Positions 23,447 to 35,320 of a DNA stretch of 64,000 nt are shown piece after piece (positions within the stretch are counted from its first letter, which is position 1; each line of letters begins with the position of its first letter). Source of the DNA: Glandiceps talaboti (lineage: Eukaryota > Hemichordata > Enteropneusta > Spengelidae); NCBI RefSeq assembly GCF_964340395.1, contig NC_135570.1, positions 16,366,822-16,430,821 on the forward strand, read 5' to 3'. A program made the translations under genes and the position numbers. The notes below the pieces were generated by a model. It was not told the DNA's origin. It searched no databases and was given only the letters and a program-made list of their open reading frames with translations.

Positions 23447-23566
23447 GTTGAGAGGGGGTGAATGGTGGACCATTTTATTGAGAGGGGGTGAATGATGGAC
23501 CATTTTATTGAGAGGTGTTGAATGATGGACCATTTTATTGAGAGGTGTTGAATGATGGACCATTTT
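23447..23566. repeat. 30-bp minisatellite, 4 copies
   Basis: TTGAGAGGGGGTGAATGATG + GACCATTTTA repeats four times. The last two copies read GAGGTGTTGAATG. Confidence 0.9.
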
Positions 23567-24457
23567 GAAATATCATAATCTGATCATTTAAATTATCAAA
23601 AATAAGAATTAAGGCTATTTTCTATTTTCAAGCAAAAGAGGCTAAATAATTGGAACGACCATGAATGTCTGATTGAGATTACATTATTCGATTTTGATTT
23701 CGTTGACATGTCAAGCGTGGACCAGCGTGAGTTTCTCCCCTTGTCCTTTTTCATGGTGAGTGGGGACGAGGTCAATTTTCATAAACAAAAGAGGAAATAA
23801 ATTGGCCGTGATTGGTCACGGACAATGATCATCATGTTAGTATATCAATCAAGTCGGTCTAATCAAGAGATGTTCGTCTATATTTATCTTTAAGGAGAGC
23901 TGTTATCACTGAAATATAGTTTCATAGTCCTTGTATCTGTAGGCACTACAGTGGTCGTGACACACCATACCTTAGGCACTGTAATAGTGGTGATTCACTG
24001 TTCAGCATTTGATAGTTTTGAGTCACTTGAGTCCCTGAAAGATGAGATATTTTATTTTGATTTCTATGTTGACTATTTTACACCCTTTAGTGATCTATAA
24101 AATATTCATGTATAAGCCATATCACTTGAATGCATACAGTGTTGCACGTTATAGGGGAAAACCGCTGCAATTTATATCTACATATATGAACATGTTGCTC
24201 TATGGAAGATAATTAGTCACAGAGGAATGTTATTGGAATTTGAGAACGCAATGTTTTGAATTATTACCTTGATCATTCTGAAAGATTAATGAAATCTTTC
24301 AGATCGTATTTCAAGATTTAAGCAAAAACTAATGAATAAATACGTATTGTATATATTTAATTAAAGTATGAGTGGCATTTTTAGAAGACTGTCTTGATTC
24401 ACCGATTCATAATATATAAACAATATTTGTAGCCTGAGTCCGTGTAACTCATCAAGT
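23567..24457. other. Spacer
   Basis: Non-coding sequence with no supported feature. Confidence 0.4.
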
Positions 24458-24595
24458 ATTTACACATAGCCAGTATCGTAGTTACCGTTCTATTTATACA
24501 TAGCCAGTATCGTAGTTACCGTTCTATTTATACATAGCCAGTATCGTAGTTACCGTTCTATTTACACATAGCCAGTATCGTAGTTACCGTTCTAT
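24458..24595. repeat. 34-bp minisatellite, left part (about 4 copies)
   Basis: The unit is TATTTACACATAGCCAGTAT followed by CGTAGTTACCGTTC. The array stops at GTTCTAT (24595), where a transposon is inserted, and resumes at 27041. Confidence 0.9.
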
Positions 24596-25346
24596 TAGCG
24601 GGTTTTCACCTAAGCACTTATACCGACGGTCAACTACGATCCCCTCGTTAATGAGATATTCATATGCAAATACGGACGTTAACCTGAATGAACACGACCT
24701 AAACAACAATACAGACTCATTAGTCTTTTGACAATATTTAACGTCATTGAAACCATCTGTAATTCTATATGCAAATCGTTAGATTCCACCAATCAAAAAT
24801 TGTAGTATTGCTCAGACACTGCAGCAGTAGCTGGCGGTTTTAGAAACAGGACTTTTCTCAACTTGAGAACATTGTATCGTCATTGGCTAACGTTGGAAGA
24901 CGCTGGCATGCAAATTATAATGAGATGTCCATTGAAATATTGAAGTATCAGGTTAAATCATCCTTAACGGAAGACAAACTTTGCACTGTAACTAGACAAA
25001 GAGTAGAACTGTGTTGATTGGCAAGGGCATTTAGAGACTTCTCTCTAAGATCTAATATTTTACTGACTTAATAATTAGAAAGTACGAACCATGAAAATTA
25101 AAAGGTCGAAATATTCACGGAAATAAACCGTTAATCCTCATTCGACATGCGTTCGTAGGTTGTCTAGCCTGGTTGCTTTCAAAGTGGAAGTGAAGAACGG
25201 TAATGGTGCTACTTATGTTCTGCTTTAATTCCATGAATTTGACAAGACATTTTTTTGTGGCAACCTTTATTTGTGGCAACCTTTATTTGTCAGAGGTGAA
25301 ACTCCAGAGTAAAAGTAGTAAAACATAGTTATAGTTATAGCTCAAC

Positions 25347-25407
25347 AGAGCTTGTTGAATTCCAAGTACATGTATAATATACATGTACTTGGAATTCAAC
25401 AAGCTCT
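25347..25407. repeat. Perfect 61-base palindrome (30-bp arms) inside the TIR element
   Basis: AGAGCTTGTTGAATTCCAAG and TACATGTATA (25347-25376) are exactly reverse-complemented at 25378-25407 around a single A. It could be a nested foldback or a replication-related structure. Confidence 0.9.
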
Positions 25408-25529
25408 GGTGATTCTCCCCAGAACGTAGTCGAGCAGCACAGTTACGCAACCATATCGTACCATTACTTGTACTTACTCTTTGTCATGTTAATTTCCATA
25501 CATCAACTTTCGTTGGAGACAAATATGTC

Positions 25530-26040
25530 AATTGATTATTGACCTTTTCGTTGGTCATTTCGATTTATCCGTTGCACGTATTAGCATAACAATGGATTTT
25601 CGTCGGCTTTCGTTCTAAATGTATTCGTTCTAAAATTTGCATACGTCCACTTTCGTCGACGTTAAATATTATCAATAGATTAATGAGCTTTTCGTCGGCC
25701 ATGTCGATTTATATATCGCTCTGTATTTGTATAACAATAGATTTTCGTCGGCTTTCGTTCTAACTGTTTTCGTTCTAGAATTTGCATACGTCCACTTTCG
25801 TCGACGTTAAATATTATCAATAGATTAATGAGCTTTTCGTCGGCCAAGTCGATTTATAAGTCACTGTATTTGCATAACAATATATTTTCGTCGGCTTTCG
25901 TTCTAAAATGTGTTTTCGTCTGTTTTCGTTCTAAAATTTGCATACGTCCACTTTCGTCGACGTTAAAAATTGTCAAAAGATAATGAGTTTCGTCGATTTA
26001 TACGTCGCATTTTATTTGCATAAGGATATCATATTTTTGT
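25530..26040. repeat. Subterminal-type direct repeats inside the TIR element (~145-156 bp, 3-4 copies)
   Basis: GCATACGTCCACTTTCGTCG followed by ACGTTAAATATT recurs at about 25640, 25785 and 25941, with TTTTCGTCGGCTTTCGTTCT between. The same kind of sequence (GTTAAATATTGTCAATAGAT) is found near the right end at 26905. Multiplied subterminal motifs may be transposase-binding sites (inference). Confidence 0.75.
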
Positions 26041-27040
26041 TTCTATTTGTTTTCCCTGTCTGCACAGTCAAGTAACTTGTTTTGTGAGTGCATGAAGCCA
26101 ATGAGGCGAAGGAGCCGGGAACAAATAACCGATTTCCAGTCCAAAAGTGTCGCAAAAAGCTGTGAAACTTTAACAAACGTTGATGTAGTCATGACTTATG
26201 TATTCGACGATCGGGTTGTTGTGTTATTGTCGACCAGCACCATTATGAAACCCACTATACTTCCTTTATAACTGGCTATCAAGGTATCAATAATCATAAC
26301 GTGTTCAATATGATCACAATATTCCGAGTCCACCCTGTCATAAATTCTGGTCGTTTCCTATTTGTGCGAACAATTACTTTTCTGATGACGTTGGACAACA
26401 TCCCTTATTCTACGTCTTACTACAGTAGCAGAACGAATAATGTAAATGTCCTGCACATCTCGAGAAAGAATGCGTACATTTGCACGGACATGATCTGCTA
26501 CCAGTTGATAATTGTTAGCATACTGACCCATAGCTTCCAAAATCGGACGTTCGGTACGTGTCACAGGAACCCGGATAACACGTCCGCACCCGGCCATTTT
26601 TTCACGACAATTCCCTGGAGCACGTGTTCGAATTACATGTACTTTGATAACTAATTCTAACATATTACATGAATTCTATATTTAAAAAGAATCAGAAGGA
26701 AAGTGAACAGATGGTTCAAATCATGCAAAATTAATACGTTCTCGTCTCAAGCTTGCAATTCCAAGCCCATCAACCAATCGCCATGTTCTTTTAATTCATC
26801 AAACAGGTGTACAAGAAATGTATTGACAAATCTGTAAGCTTGTGATAGTGAAATGCAAGTTACTTGACAAAGGAAACATTCTCTTTCACCCACTCGACCT
26901 GAAGACGTTAAATATTGTCAATAGATTAATGAGGTTTTAGTCGATTTATACGTGGCATCTATTCATGCTTACGTTCGTATTTGCATATCAATAGTTTGCC
27001 GTCTGCATATATCGTTCGTATACGCTTAGGTGAAAACCCA

Positions 27041-27312
27041 CTATTTACACATAGCCAGTATCGTAGTTACCGTTCTATTTACACATTGCCAGTATCGTAG
27101 TTACCGTTCTATTTATACATAGCCAGTATCGTAGTTACTGTTCTATTTACACATAGCCAGTATCGTACTTACCGTTCTATTTACACATAGCCAGTATCGT
27201 ACTTACCGTTCTATTTATACATAGCCAGTATCGTAGTTACCGTTCTATTTACACATAGCCAGTATCGTAGTTACCGTTCTATTTACACATAGCCAGTATC
27301 GTACTTTCTGTT
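27041..27312. repeat. 34-bp minisatellite, right part (about 8 copies)
   Basis: It continues the same unit as 24458-24595, with TACACATAGCC/TATACATAGCC and GTAGTTAC/GTACTTAC variants. It begins at the restored CTATTTACAC junction. Confidence 0.9.
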
Positions 27313-27518
27313 TCTACAGATCAGACTGACTTAGTTTCATGTAATCTCTTCAATGAATAATGATGAGATTAAATTAAAATAACATTCAAAGATTTACTAT
27401 CCACAACTTGTTGTTTTGTACTTGTTTTTCCTTTTCTTCGATGAGAATCTAATCTTCTGGAGTAATATCATCACTAAAGTATGTTTATGTTTTCACACAA
27501 TATTGGATCACAAATGTT

Positions 27519-28900
27519 GATACAAAGTGTGTGTAGATACAAATGGTGTGTAGATACAAATGGTGTGTAGATACAAATGGTGTGTAGATACAATGTGTGT
27601 GTAGATACAAATGGTGTGTAGATACAATGTGTGTGTAGATACAAATGGTGTGTAGATACAAAGTGTGTGTAGATACAAATGGTGTGTAGATACAAAGTGT
27701 GTGTAGATACAAATGGTGTGTAGATACAATGTGTGTGTACATACAAAGGGTGTGTAGATACAAATGGTGTGTAGACACAAAGTGTGTGTAGATACAAATG
27801 GTGTGTAGATACAAAGTGTGTGTAGACACAATGTGTGTGTAGCTACAAAGGGTGTGTAGATACAATGTGTGTGTAGCTACAAAGGGTGTGTAGATACAAT
27901 GTGTGTGTAGCTACAAAGGGTGTGTAGATACAATGTGTGTAGATACAATGTGTGTGTAGATACAAAGGGTGTGTAGATACAATGATATGTGTGTGTAGAT
28001 ACAAAGGGTGTGTAGATACAATGTGTGTGTAGATACAAAGGGTGTGTAGATACAATGTGTGTGTAGATGCAAATGGTGTGTAGATACAAAGTGTGTGTAG
28101 ATACAATGTGTGTGTAGATACAAAGTGTGTGTAGATACAATGTGTGTGTAGCTACAAAGGGTGTGTAGATACAATGTGTGTGTAGCTACAAAGTGTGTGT
28201 AGATACAATGTGTGTGTAGATACAAAGGGTGTGTAGATACAAAGTGTGTGTAGATAAAATGTGTGTGTAGATACAAATGGTGTGTAGATACAAAGTGTGT
28301 GTAGATACAAATGGTGTGTAGATACAAATGGTGTGTAGATACAATGTGTGTGTAGATACAAATGGTGTGTAGATACAAAGTGTGTGTAGATACAAATGGT
28401 GTGTAGATACAAAGTGTGTGTAGATACAAATGGTGTGTAGATACAAAGTGTGTGTAGATACAAAGTGTGTGTAGATACAAATGGTGATACAAAGTGTGTG
28501 TAGACACAAAGGGTGTGTCTACAGATACAAAGGGTGTGTAGATACAAAGTGTGTGTAGATACAAAGTGTGAGTAGATACGAAGGGTGTGAAGATACAAAG
28601 TGTGTGTAGATACAAAGGGTGTGTAGATACAAAGGGTGTGTAGATACAAAGTGTGTGTAGATACAAAGGGTGTGTAGATACAAAGGGTGTGTAGATACAA
28701 AGTGTGTGTAGATACAAATGGTGTGTAGATACAAAGTGTGTGTAGATACAAATGGTGTGTAGATACAAAGTGTGTGTACATACAAAGGGTGTGTAGATAC
28801 AAAGGGTGTGTAGATACAAAGGGTGTGAAGATACAAAGGGTGTGTAGATACAAAGTGTGTGTAGATACAAAGGGTGTGTAGATACAAAGGGTGTGTAGAT
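27519..28900. repeat. 17-bp minisatellite, about 80 copies
   Basis: The unit is GTGTGTAGATACAAAGG, with AAATGG, AAAGTG and AATGTG variants. Because 17 is not divisible by three, each minus-strand frame reads the same 17-residue cycle (LHTLCIYTPFVSTHTLY-like). These long frames are artefacts of the repeat. Confidence 0.95.
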
Positions 28901-29064
28901 TGTTCAATCCAACTTGATATTTGAGACTATGGAGTAATATATCATAACTCTGCTGAACGCGTCATGATAGGATGGAAAAGCAACATGAACAGTGTGGTTG
29001 CCATATACATATGCCATATGCTTTCTTGTTGTCTAGCACTTGCTATTCAAAATATTCTTATCAT

Positions 29065-29069
<5 letters not shown>
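28901..29069. other. Short spacer
   Basis: No gene seen. Confidence 0.4.
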
Positions 29070-29103
<34 letters not shown>

Positions 29104-29213
29104 TGATTGGATGGAGTGGCATTTGTTTGTGTGTGCGTATGTGCGTTCATGAGCGTGCATGTGTATGTATGTATGTATGTATGTATGTAAGTATGTATGT
29201 ATGTATGTGTGTG

Positions 29214-29244
<31 letters not shown>

Positions 29245-29380
29245 ATGTAGGTAGGTAGGTAGGTAGGTAGGTAGGTAGGTAGGTAGGTAGGTAGGTAGGT
29301 ATGTATGTATGTATGTATGTATGTATGTATGTATGTATGTATGTATGTATGTATGTATGTATGTATGTATGTGCGTGCAT
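29070..29380. repeat. Compound microsatellite (GT)n, (TATG)n, (GTGC)n, (GTAG)n, (TATG)n
   Basis: Successive runs of related di- and tetranucleotides, each a one-base change from its neighbour. This suggests stepwise mutation and expansion. Confidence 0.95.
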
Positions 29381-29749
29381 GTGTGTGCATTTCACTAAAA
29401 TTATGAAATCATATTCAGGGAACAAACTACAATTCATACAAATATAAATATATGATAAGGTGATATGAAATCCGGCTAATTTATTGATAGCTAGTGATTG
29501 CATTCTATTAATTCTATCTGGGTTATAAATAGTTGTCATGGTTTATTGATTTCATAATAAAATACGTATAGAATAGAAGATAATCGGATATTACATAATT
29601 TATGTACTTCATATGGTCAATATATTAATCAGGGTAAATCTGTACAGACACAGACATCACAAAATAGCGTGATGTAGCCTACGCTCTTTGTATGACTGCT
29701 TCGTTGATTTAGGCCGTGTCCTTGCTACACCCTGACACATTTCAATTAA

Positions 29750-30075
29750 ATATATTACTTTAAACCTGCACTAGTTGGAACTGGAACATCCTTTTTCATC
29801 AAATTAATATATATTTACTAAAATTTGGCAAATTACATATAAACGGACACGAGGTATGTTAATTAGTGATCACTATTATTTGCAGGTAGTGAATTGGCAA
29901 GGTGAAATCTTGAGCGAAAGTTCGTTTTTGAATCTATCGTCATGTTTAAAACTGTACTAATTGTAACTAGAGTATCATTTTTCAATCAAACAACCACAAT
30001 ATATTCACTGTGAAATTGGTAAAATGCTAATATTCAGACATTGTACAAGTTAATAAGTAGTTGATATTATGCATA
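29750..30075. repeat. Diverged ~190-bp tandem duplication
   Basis: TTTAAACCTGCACTAGTTGG (29759) and TTTAAAACTGTACTAATTGT (29944) begin two similar stretches. Both go on to a CATTTTTCAATCAAA-like block, AATATATT.ACT and AAATT(T)GG(T/C)AAA. Confidence 0.5.
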
Positions 30076-30240
30076 AGAAGTTGAATTTTGGTGCGGACCC
30101 AAAACCACTTTGATTTTATTTATCATGTATGCAGCTACAAATACGCTTATCCACAAGTGATGTAATACTGCTCAGAATGCATTATATTACTAGTAATTTA
30201 TAACAAAATAATTTTAATAAACTTCCACAGTTATGAAATG
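30075..30240 (+). repeat. Interspersed repeat family, copy 2
   Basis: It has GAATTTTGGTGCGGACCCAA, TTTGATTTTATTTATCATGT and ATATTACTAGTAATTTATAA in the same order as copy 1 at 1080-1255. Confidence 0.55.
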
Positions 30241-30514
30241 ACGGTTTTAGACTGTAGAGCACTGTACAGATAAATACACTACAAACTAGCACCATAACGT
30301 ATTAGACATAGCGAACAATAACAACATGATTATTGATTTTCTAGAAACCAGAAATAATTTGTTTCTATTATTCAGAATATCTTAATGAATTAATCTTGAT
30401 TTCTATGTGAAATATATGAGAAATATCAAATGAAGTATAGTTCGAAAATTCATAAACAGCATTGGTTGCATCTTGTAAAATTGTCAAGGAAACAATAATT
30501 AAATAAATACATAA

Positions 30515-30742
30515 CTAAATAAGTAAGTAAGTAAGTAAGTAAGTAAATAGAGTAAGAAAGTTAGTGCGCGAGTGAGTGAGTGAGTGAGTGAGTGAGTGAG
30601 TGAGTGAGTGGGTGGGTGGGTGGGTGGGTCGGTCAGTCAGAAGGCAGACAGACAGGCAGGCAGGCAGGCAGGTAGATAGGTAAGTAAGTAAAAATATAAA
30701 TAAACAAAATAAACAAGCAAACAAACAAACAAACAAACAAAC
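30515..30742. repeat. Compound tetranucleotide microsatellite
   Basis: (AAGT)n, (GAGT)n, (GGGT)n, (CAGT/CAGA)n, (CAGG)n, (TAAG)n and (AACA)n in sequence. Confidence 0.95.
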
Positions 30743-30930
30743 TAGTTTAATGGCGTCAGTTTATTCTAATAAGTAGAAATTGGAAAGCAAAAAAATGAAA
30801 ACATATACTCGTTAGTTCAACTATGATACGACTGCAATGTGATGTCTTTAATACTTTGGCTTACTGCCTATAGTACAGAAAAACAAACAAACACTGGAGA
30901 GCTGCTAGAGAAGAGAATACAGAACATTAA

Positions 30931-31413
30931 TTGTACACATACGAGCATAAAGTTGGCGTCAGATTCAGATTCAGATTCAGATAGCGACATATTGAGCGTC
31001 AGATAGCCTCAGATCCGATGAACATAAGTATGACAACATATTACAAACTTAAACTTAATTTTTACTCACTCCTTTCCTGACGCCATGTACATTATTGGCA
31101 AAATGTATCAACCAATGAACATACACAGTGGCTGAACTTGGGGCTATCAATGTCTCGATGACAGGTATTTCAACTCTATTTCACATATATTTCCCAAATA
31201 AATATTGTAAAAGCAGAGACATTCCAACTTCCATCAAAAGTTCGTGAAGCGGAATCTTCTCCTGTTGTCGCAATGGTATTATTTCAGGTTTGATTGAGTC
31301 CGTCGGGTGTCTTCGGATCTGAGGCTATCTGATGCCCAATTATAACGCTCAATATGACGCTATCTGAATCTGAATCTGAATCTGACGCCAACTTTATACT
31401 CGTACATACAATA
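30931..31413. mobile_element. 483-bp MITE flanked by TTAA
   Basis: Long inverted repeats (about 80-100 bases) contain ATAAAGTTGGCGTCAG, three GATTCA units, GATAGCG and ATATTGAGCG. TTAA stands at 30927-30930 and again at 31414-31417. TTAA duplication is typical of piggyBac and Kolobok superfamilies (established knowledge). There is no coding capacity. The outermost 15 bases of the two ends match less well (TTGTACACATACGAG against TATTGTATGTACGAG). Confidence 0.7.
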
Positions 31414-32340
31414 TTAAACATCTACTGTATAATTCCCCCCCCCCCCCGTTTACTTGCTTAAAATATAAATTTGACCAATTGTATGATATGCAAATTCTAC
31501 AACTACATATCGTGAGGAGTAATAATTCGACAATAGTAAACTGACTGTGCATATACATGTTAAACGACACATTGTGTTCTTAAAATGACGTAAAGGGCTT
31601 GTGTTGTAAATGAAAGTTAATTTTACCAATCAATAGAGTAGTCAATATCAGACACTTCCAGTATTTTGACGACTAACAGCCATCTTTATTTGAGAATGGG
31701 GTCGTGACCTCATACGCAAAGTTTAAACCCATGATGGTTTATCAGTAAATGTTATGTTAGTATGGGTCCCTCGGGGTCCCCCCCCCCCCGCAGTAATGGT
31801 AGGTCTGGTAAAGTGGGTCCATAATCCCTTTCAGTGTTTTTCCCCCAATTTGATCTATGTAATGACTTGAGTACTTTAATATTGTTCTCTTAATTCTATC
31901 TCAGTCTATCTAATATCTCAATCTTTTCCTTTCTGTGAGTGATTTTGCATGTTTATCTAGTACTCTTTCTGTCAGTGATCGGCTAGTCGTCACAGCCACA
32001 CTCATAGACTACTCTACATTTTTCTTCTTTATCCAGTGGGTCAATAAGGCTGAAAATGGCATTTCCCGATACCCGTATACCCGATTTTAGAATACGAGCT
32101 GATTTAACGTTTGGTCTTTCTTTGACCACCTTGATGTATGGGAGAACTAAATAAGTTCTTCTCCGTTTCCGAACCTGATATTGCTCATACTTTCTATCAT
32201 CCTCCCTCCTCTTTGTTCATCTCTTTTAAGAAATCTGTGATAAATCTTGAAAGGACGTTCCATCTAAATTGACTCCAACTATAAATAGAGCGACAATAAG
32301 GAACATTAAAGAAAGAATAATAGATATGTTGTTTTGTACA
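31414..32340. other. Spacer with poly(C) runs
   Basis: Contains C runs near 31435 and 31780. I see no coding exon. Confidence 0.4.
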
Positions 32341-32342
32341 TA

Positions 32343-33404
32343 GGGATTGTTGTAACCACGTTTATAATAGTTTGATATCGGTCTTTATCAAAGTGATATC
32401 GGGGATTGTTGTAACCACGTTTATAATAGTTTGATATCGGTCTTTATCAAAGTGATATCGGGGATTGTTCTAACCACGTTTATAATAGTTTGATATCGGT
32501 CTTTATCAAAGTGATATCAGGGATTGTTCTAACCACGTTTATAATAGTTTGATATCGGTCTTTATCAAAGTGATATCAGGGATTGTTCTAACCACGTTTA
32601 TAATAGTTTGATATCGGTCTTTATCAAAGTGATATCAGGGATTGTTCTAACCACGTTTATAATAGTTTGATATCGGTCTTTATCAAAGTGATATCAGGGA
32701 TTGTCGTAACCACGTTTATAATAGTTTGATATCGGTCTTTATCAAAGTGATATCAGGGATTGTCGTAACCACGTTTATAATAGTTTGATATCGGTCTTTA
32801 TCAAAGTGATATCAGGGATTGTTGTAACCACGTTTATAATAGTTTGATATCGGTCTTTATCAAAGTGATATCAGGGATTGTCGTAACCACGTTTATAATA
32901 GTTTGATATCGGTCTTTATCAAAGTGATATCAGGGATTGTTCTAACCACGTTTATAATAGTTTGATATCGGTCTTTATCAAAGTGATATCAGGGATTGTT
33001 CTAACCACGTTTATAATAGTTTGATATCGGTCTTTATCAAAGTGATATCAGGGATTGTTCTAACCACGTTTATAATAGTTTGATATCGGTCTTTATCAAA
33101 GTGATATCAGGGATTGTTCTAACCACGTTTATAATAGTTTGATATCGGTCTTTATCAAAGTGATATCAGGGATTGTTCTAACCACGTTTATAATAGTTTG
33201 ATATCGGTCTTTATCAAAGTGATATCAGGGATTGTTCTAACCACGTTTATAATAGTTTGATATCGGTCTTTATCAAAGTGATATCAGGGATTGTTCTAAC
33301 CACGTTTATAATAGTTTGATATCGGTCTTTATCAAAGTGATATTAGGGATTGTTGTAACCACGTTTATAATAGTTTGATATCGGTCTTTATCAAAGTGAT
33401 ATCA
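32343..33404. repeat. 59-bp minisatellite, 18 copies, very homogeneous
   Basis: GGGATTGTTCTAACCACGTT begins each unit at a 59-base step (32343, 32402, 32461, 32520 and onward). Only GTTCTAA/GTTGTAA/GTCGTAA and ATCGGGG/ATCAGGG vary. Each unit can pair TTTGATA with TATCAAA across an 8-base loop. The uniform array has no unique spacers, so it is not a CRISPR. Confidence 0.95.
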
Positions 33405-34019
33405 GCATGTATTCAACATCTCAATTATTATTAACTAAACATGAAATCAATCGTGGCAAGTAGTATATATTACACAACTACTTACATACAGCTATATGGC
33501 AGTTATATGGCAATGAAAGATGCCGTACGGATATACAAGTTTGACCCGAGTGTTATCTAATCTTCACTGTTAATCACATCACATACAATAACATGGAACC
33601 CAACGATTGGATCATTTTTCAAGTAAACTTTCCATAAGCAAAATGTAATTACTTTCAATACAATAAAATTGTGCTCTACGATCATCCATACATTATCAAT
33701 TAATGAGTTTTATTTTAAGCTCTGAGTGGATTTTCTATCCTCTATTTGAAGAACTGTCTATAGGGTATAAGTATAAAATCTACCATATGACATGTACGGA
33801 TGGGTGTATGTAAGTATCTGGTGTTTGATAAAGACTCCAACGTCTATGATGTGACGAATATTGAACATCAGGTAAATGAAAAGACAATATAATTTTAATT
33901 TATGAATTCACAAGTCTTAATTTTAGATCCACAGAAGCACTTCACTAACTCTAACTAAGACAGTTATTTCTTGGATCAGACACTGAAAATTGTTAAAAAT
34001 ACCAATAATTAGACTTTGT
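33405..34019. other. Spacer
   Basis: Non-coding AT-rich sequence with no supported feature. Confidence 0.4.
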
Positions 34020-34310
34020 ACATTAGATGTCGATTTTTTTCCCATAAATAAGTTGTACAGGTTGAAATCGTGATGACGTCACTGTTGGGGGGGGGGGGAG
34101 AGCGTTGATTTTAGGATGCGAACCCAAACACTAATTTGATTGGCTTTATTGTACCACATCATGAGTACAGCTAAATAAGTGATATATACCGTCAGAGCAC
34201 GCATATTGGCGGAGTGATACAAATATGTAAATCTACATTTGGTTCTATACTGTTCAGGATGTATGATATTGGTGGTAAGACCCATTTGCAGCTAGCGCAG
34301 CTTTAAGTAC
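34020..34310 (+). repeat. Interspersed repeat family, copy 3 (diverged, with insertion)
   Basis: TTTTAGGATGCGAACCCAAA, TTTGATTGGCTTTATT and ACTGTTCAGGATGTATGATA follow the order of copies 1 and 2, with extra sequence in the middle. A G12 run lies at about 34086. Confidence 0.4.
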
Positions 34311-35320
34311 TCAAAAGGCATTATTTGCCAGTTAAATAGTCCCTAATAATCTATCTAAGTTTAGGTTTTTTGATAACTCTCAGGCCAATTGTACAATTAT
34401 TACAATATTATCGCTAACATCAGTTGATGTCAGACTTGAAAACACAAAGCATCCATCCATCAATACCGACATCATCAAACACACTTATTCACTTGACGTC
34501 GGATATGGGCGGTGCATTGTCGTAATGATGTTTTCAGATTCCTCTAAAAACAATTCACAGTCATTTCCCGCCGAAGGGCTTGTCAAAGTTTTTTTCCATT
34601 ATTGCAACACTCATGTTTAGTTTGTATTTTGCGCTGAAATATTTATGTCAGGTATTCTCTCCGATCCGTCTCCAATAGGTAGGGCAACAGTACAAATATT
34701 ATGGCATGACATGGCAATACAACTAGTTTACTGATTGAGGAGAGCATCATGAGATAGTTGACTTAACTCAGGGACATAGTCACGGCATGATCAGTGGAAT
34801 TTTGGGTGGTGTCTTTCGATGTAAAAGGGGTTTCATTTGTAAAACGATTTTCATAAAGATACGCACACTCGAGCAAACATACTATACTACTATGAATCCA
34901 ACAATATACACCGATGACAACTGTCAATCAAAAGTGTCAGGTCAACTGATTGCTCCGCCCTTGTCTTAGATGTGATACATCCCAGTGGAACACACAGAAG
35001 TATTTAAAAAGGAAAAAAAAGGGATAGACGCACATAACGCGAAGAATGTTCCAGTGTCTTTCTGATAAAGGCAATCAAAAGCATCAACCAGTAATCCATG
35101 TAAAACAGGGTATTTTCATTTTGGGACATGTAAAATAGTAATTGGTGATCTTAACGAACTTAAAATGGAGTAGTGACGAGAGTGGCTTTAATATCTTAAG
35201 TTAGTCCTCATCTAAAGTTATATGGTTCGTATGCCTTGTTTGTCCATTTCTTATTTTACAAAACCAGAAAGGATTTTACTATGATGGCTGTGAATAGCGA
35301 CGAATTAACAAACCATACTA
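34311..35320. other. Spacer
   Basis: No supported gene. A short open frame at 34787-34969 has no recognisable features. Confidence 0.4.

Larger units (their letters stand above)
24596..27040. mobile_element. 2445-bp TIR element inserted in the 34-bp minisatellite
   Basis: The left end is TAGCGGGTTTTCACCTAAGC. The right end is GCTTAGGTGAAAACCCA, the inverted form. CTAT occurs directly before and after the element. Removing the element and one CTAT restores GTTCTATTTACAC, the exact minisatellite unit. Inverted similarity extends about 170 bases inward (shared ATATGCAAATACG and TTGACAATATTTAACGTC). The interior has direct copies of a subterminal sequence and a perfect palindrome. No transposase is recognisable. 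The TSD could be 2-4 bp given the ambiguity. The superfamily is undetermined. Confidence 0.7.

Noticed and set aside
26301-26663. Overlapping open frames on both strands inside the TIR element (117 and 101 residues)
   Set aside because: No recognisable transposase motif or splice context. I could not decide on a strand. Worth a profile search but not annotated.
27474-28907. Minus-strand frames of up to 319 residues with an LHTLCIYTPFVSTHT-like cycle
   Set aside because: They arise from a 17-bp tandem repeat that is open in all minus frames. No start, splice or domain evidence.
32343-33404. CRISPR-like array
   Set aside because: Units are contiguous and identical, with no unique spacers, and the DNA is eukaryotic. 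The same reasoning applies to the other arrays.
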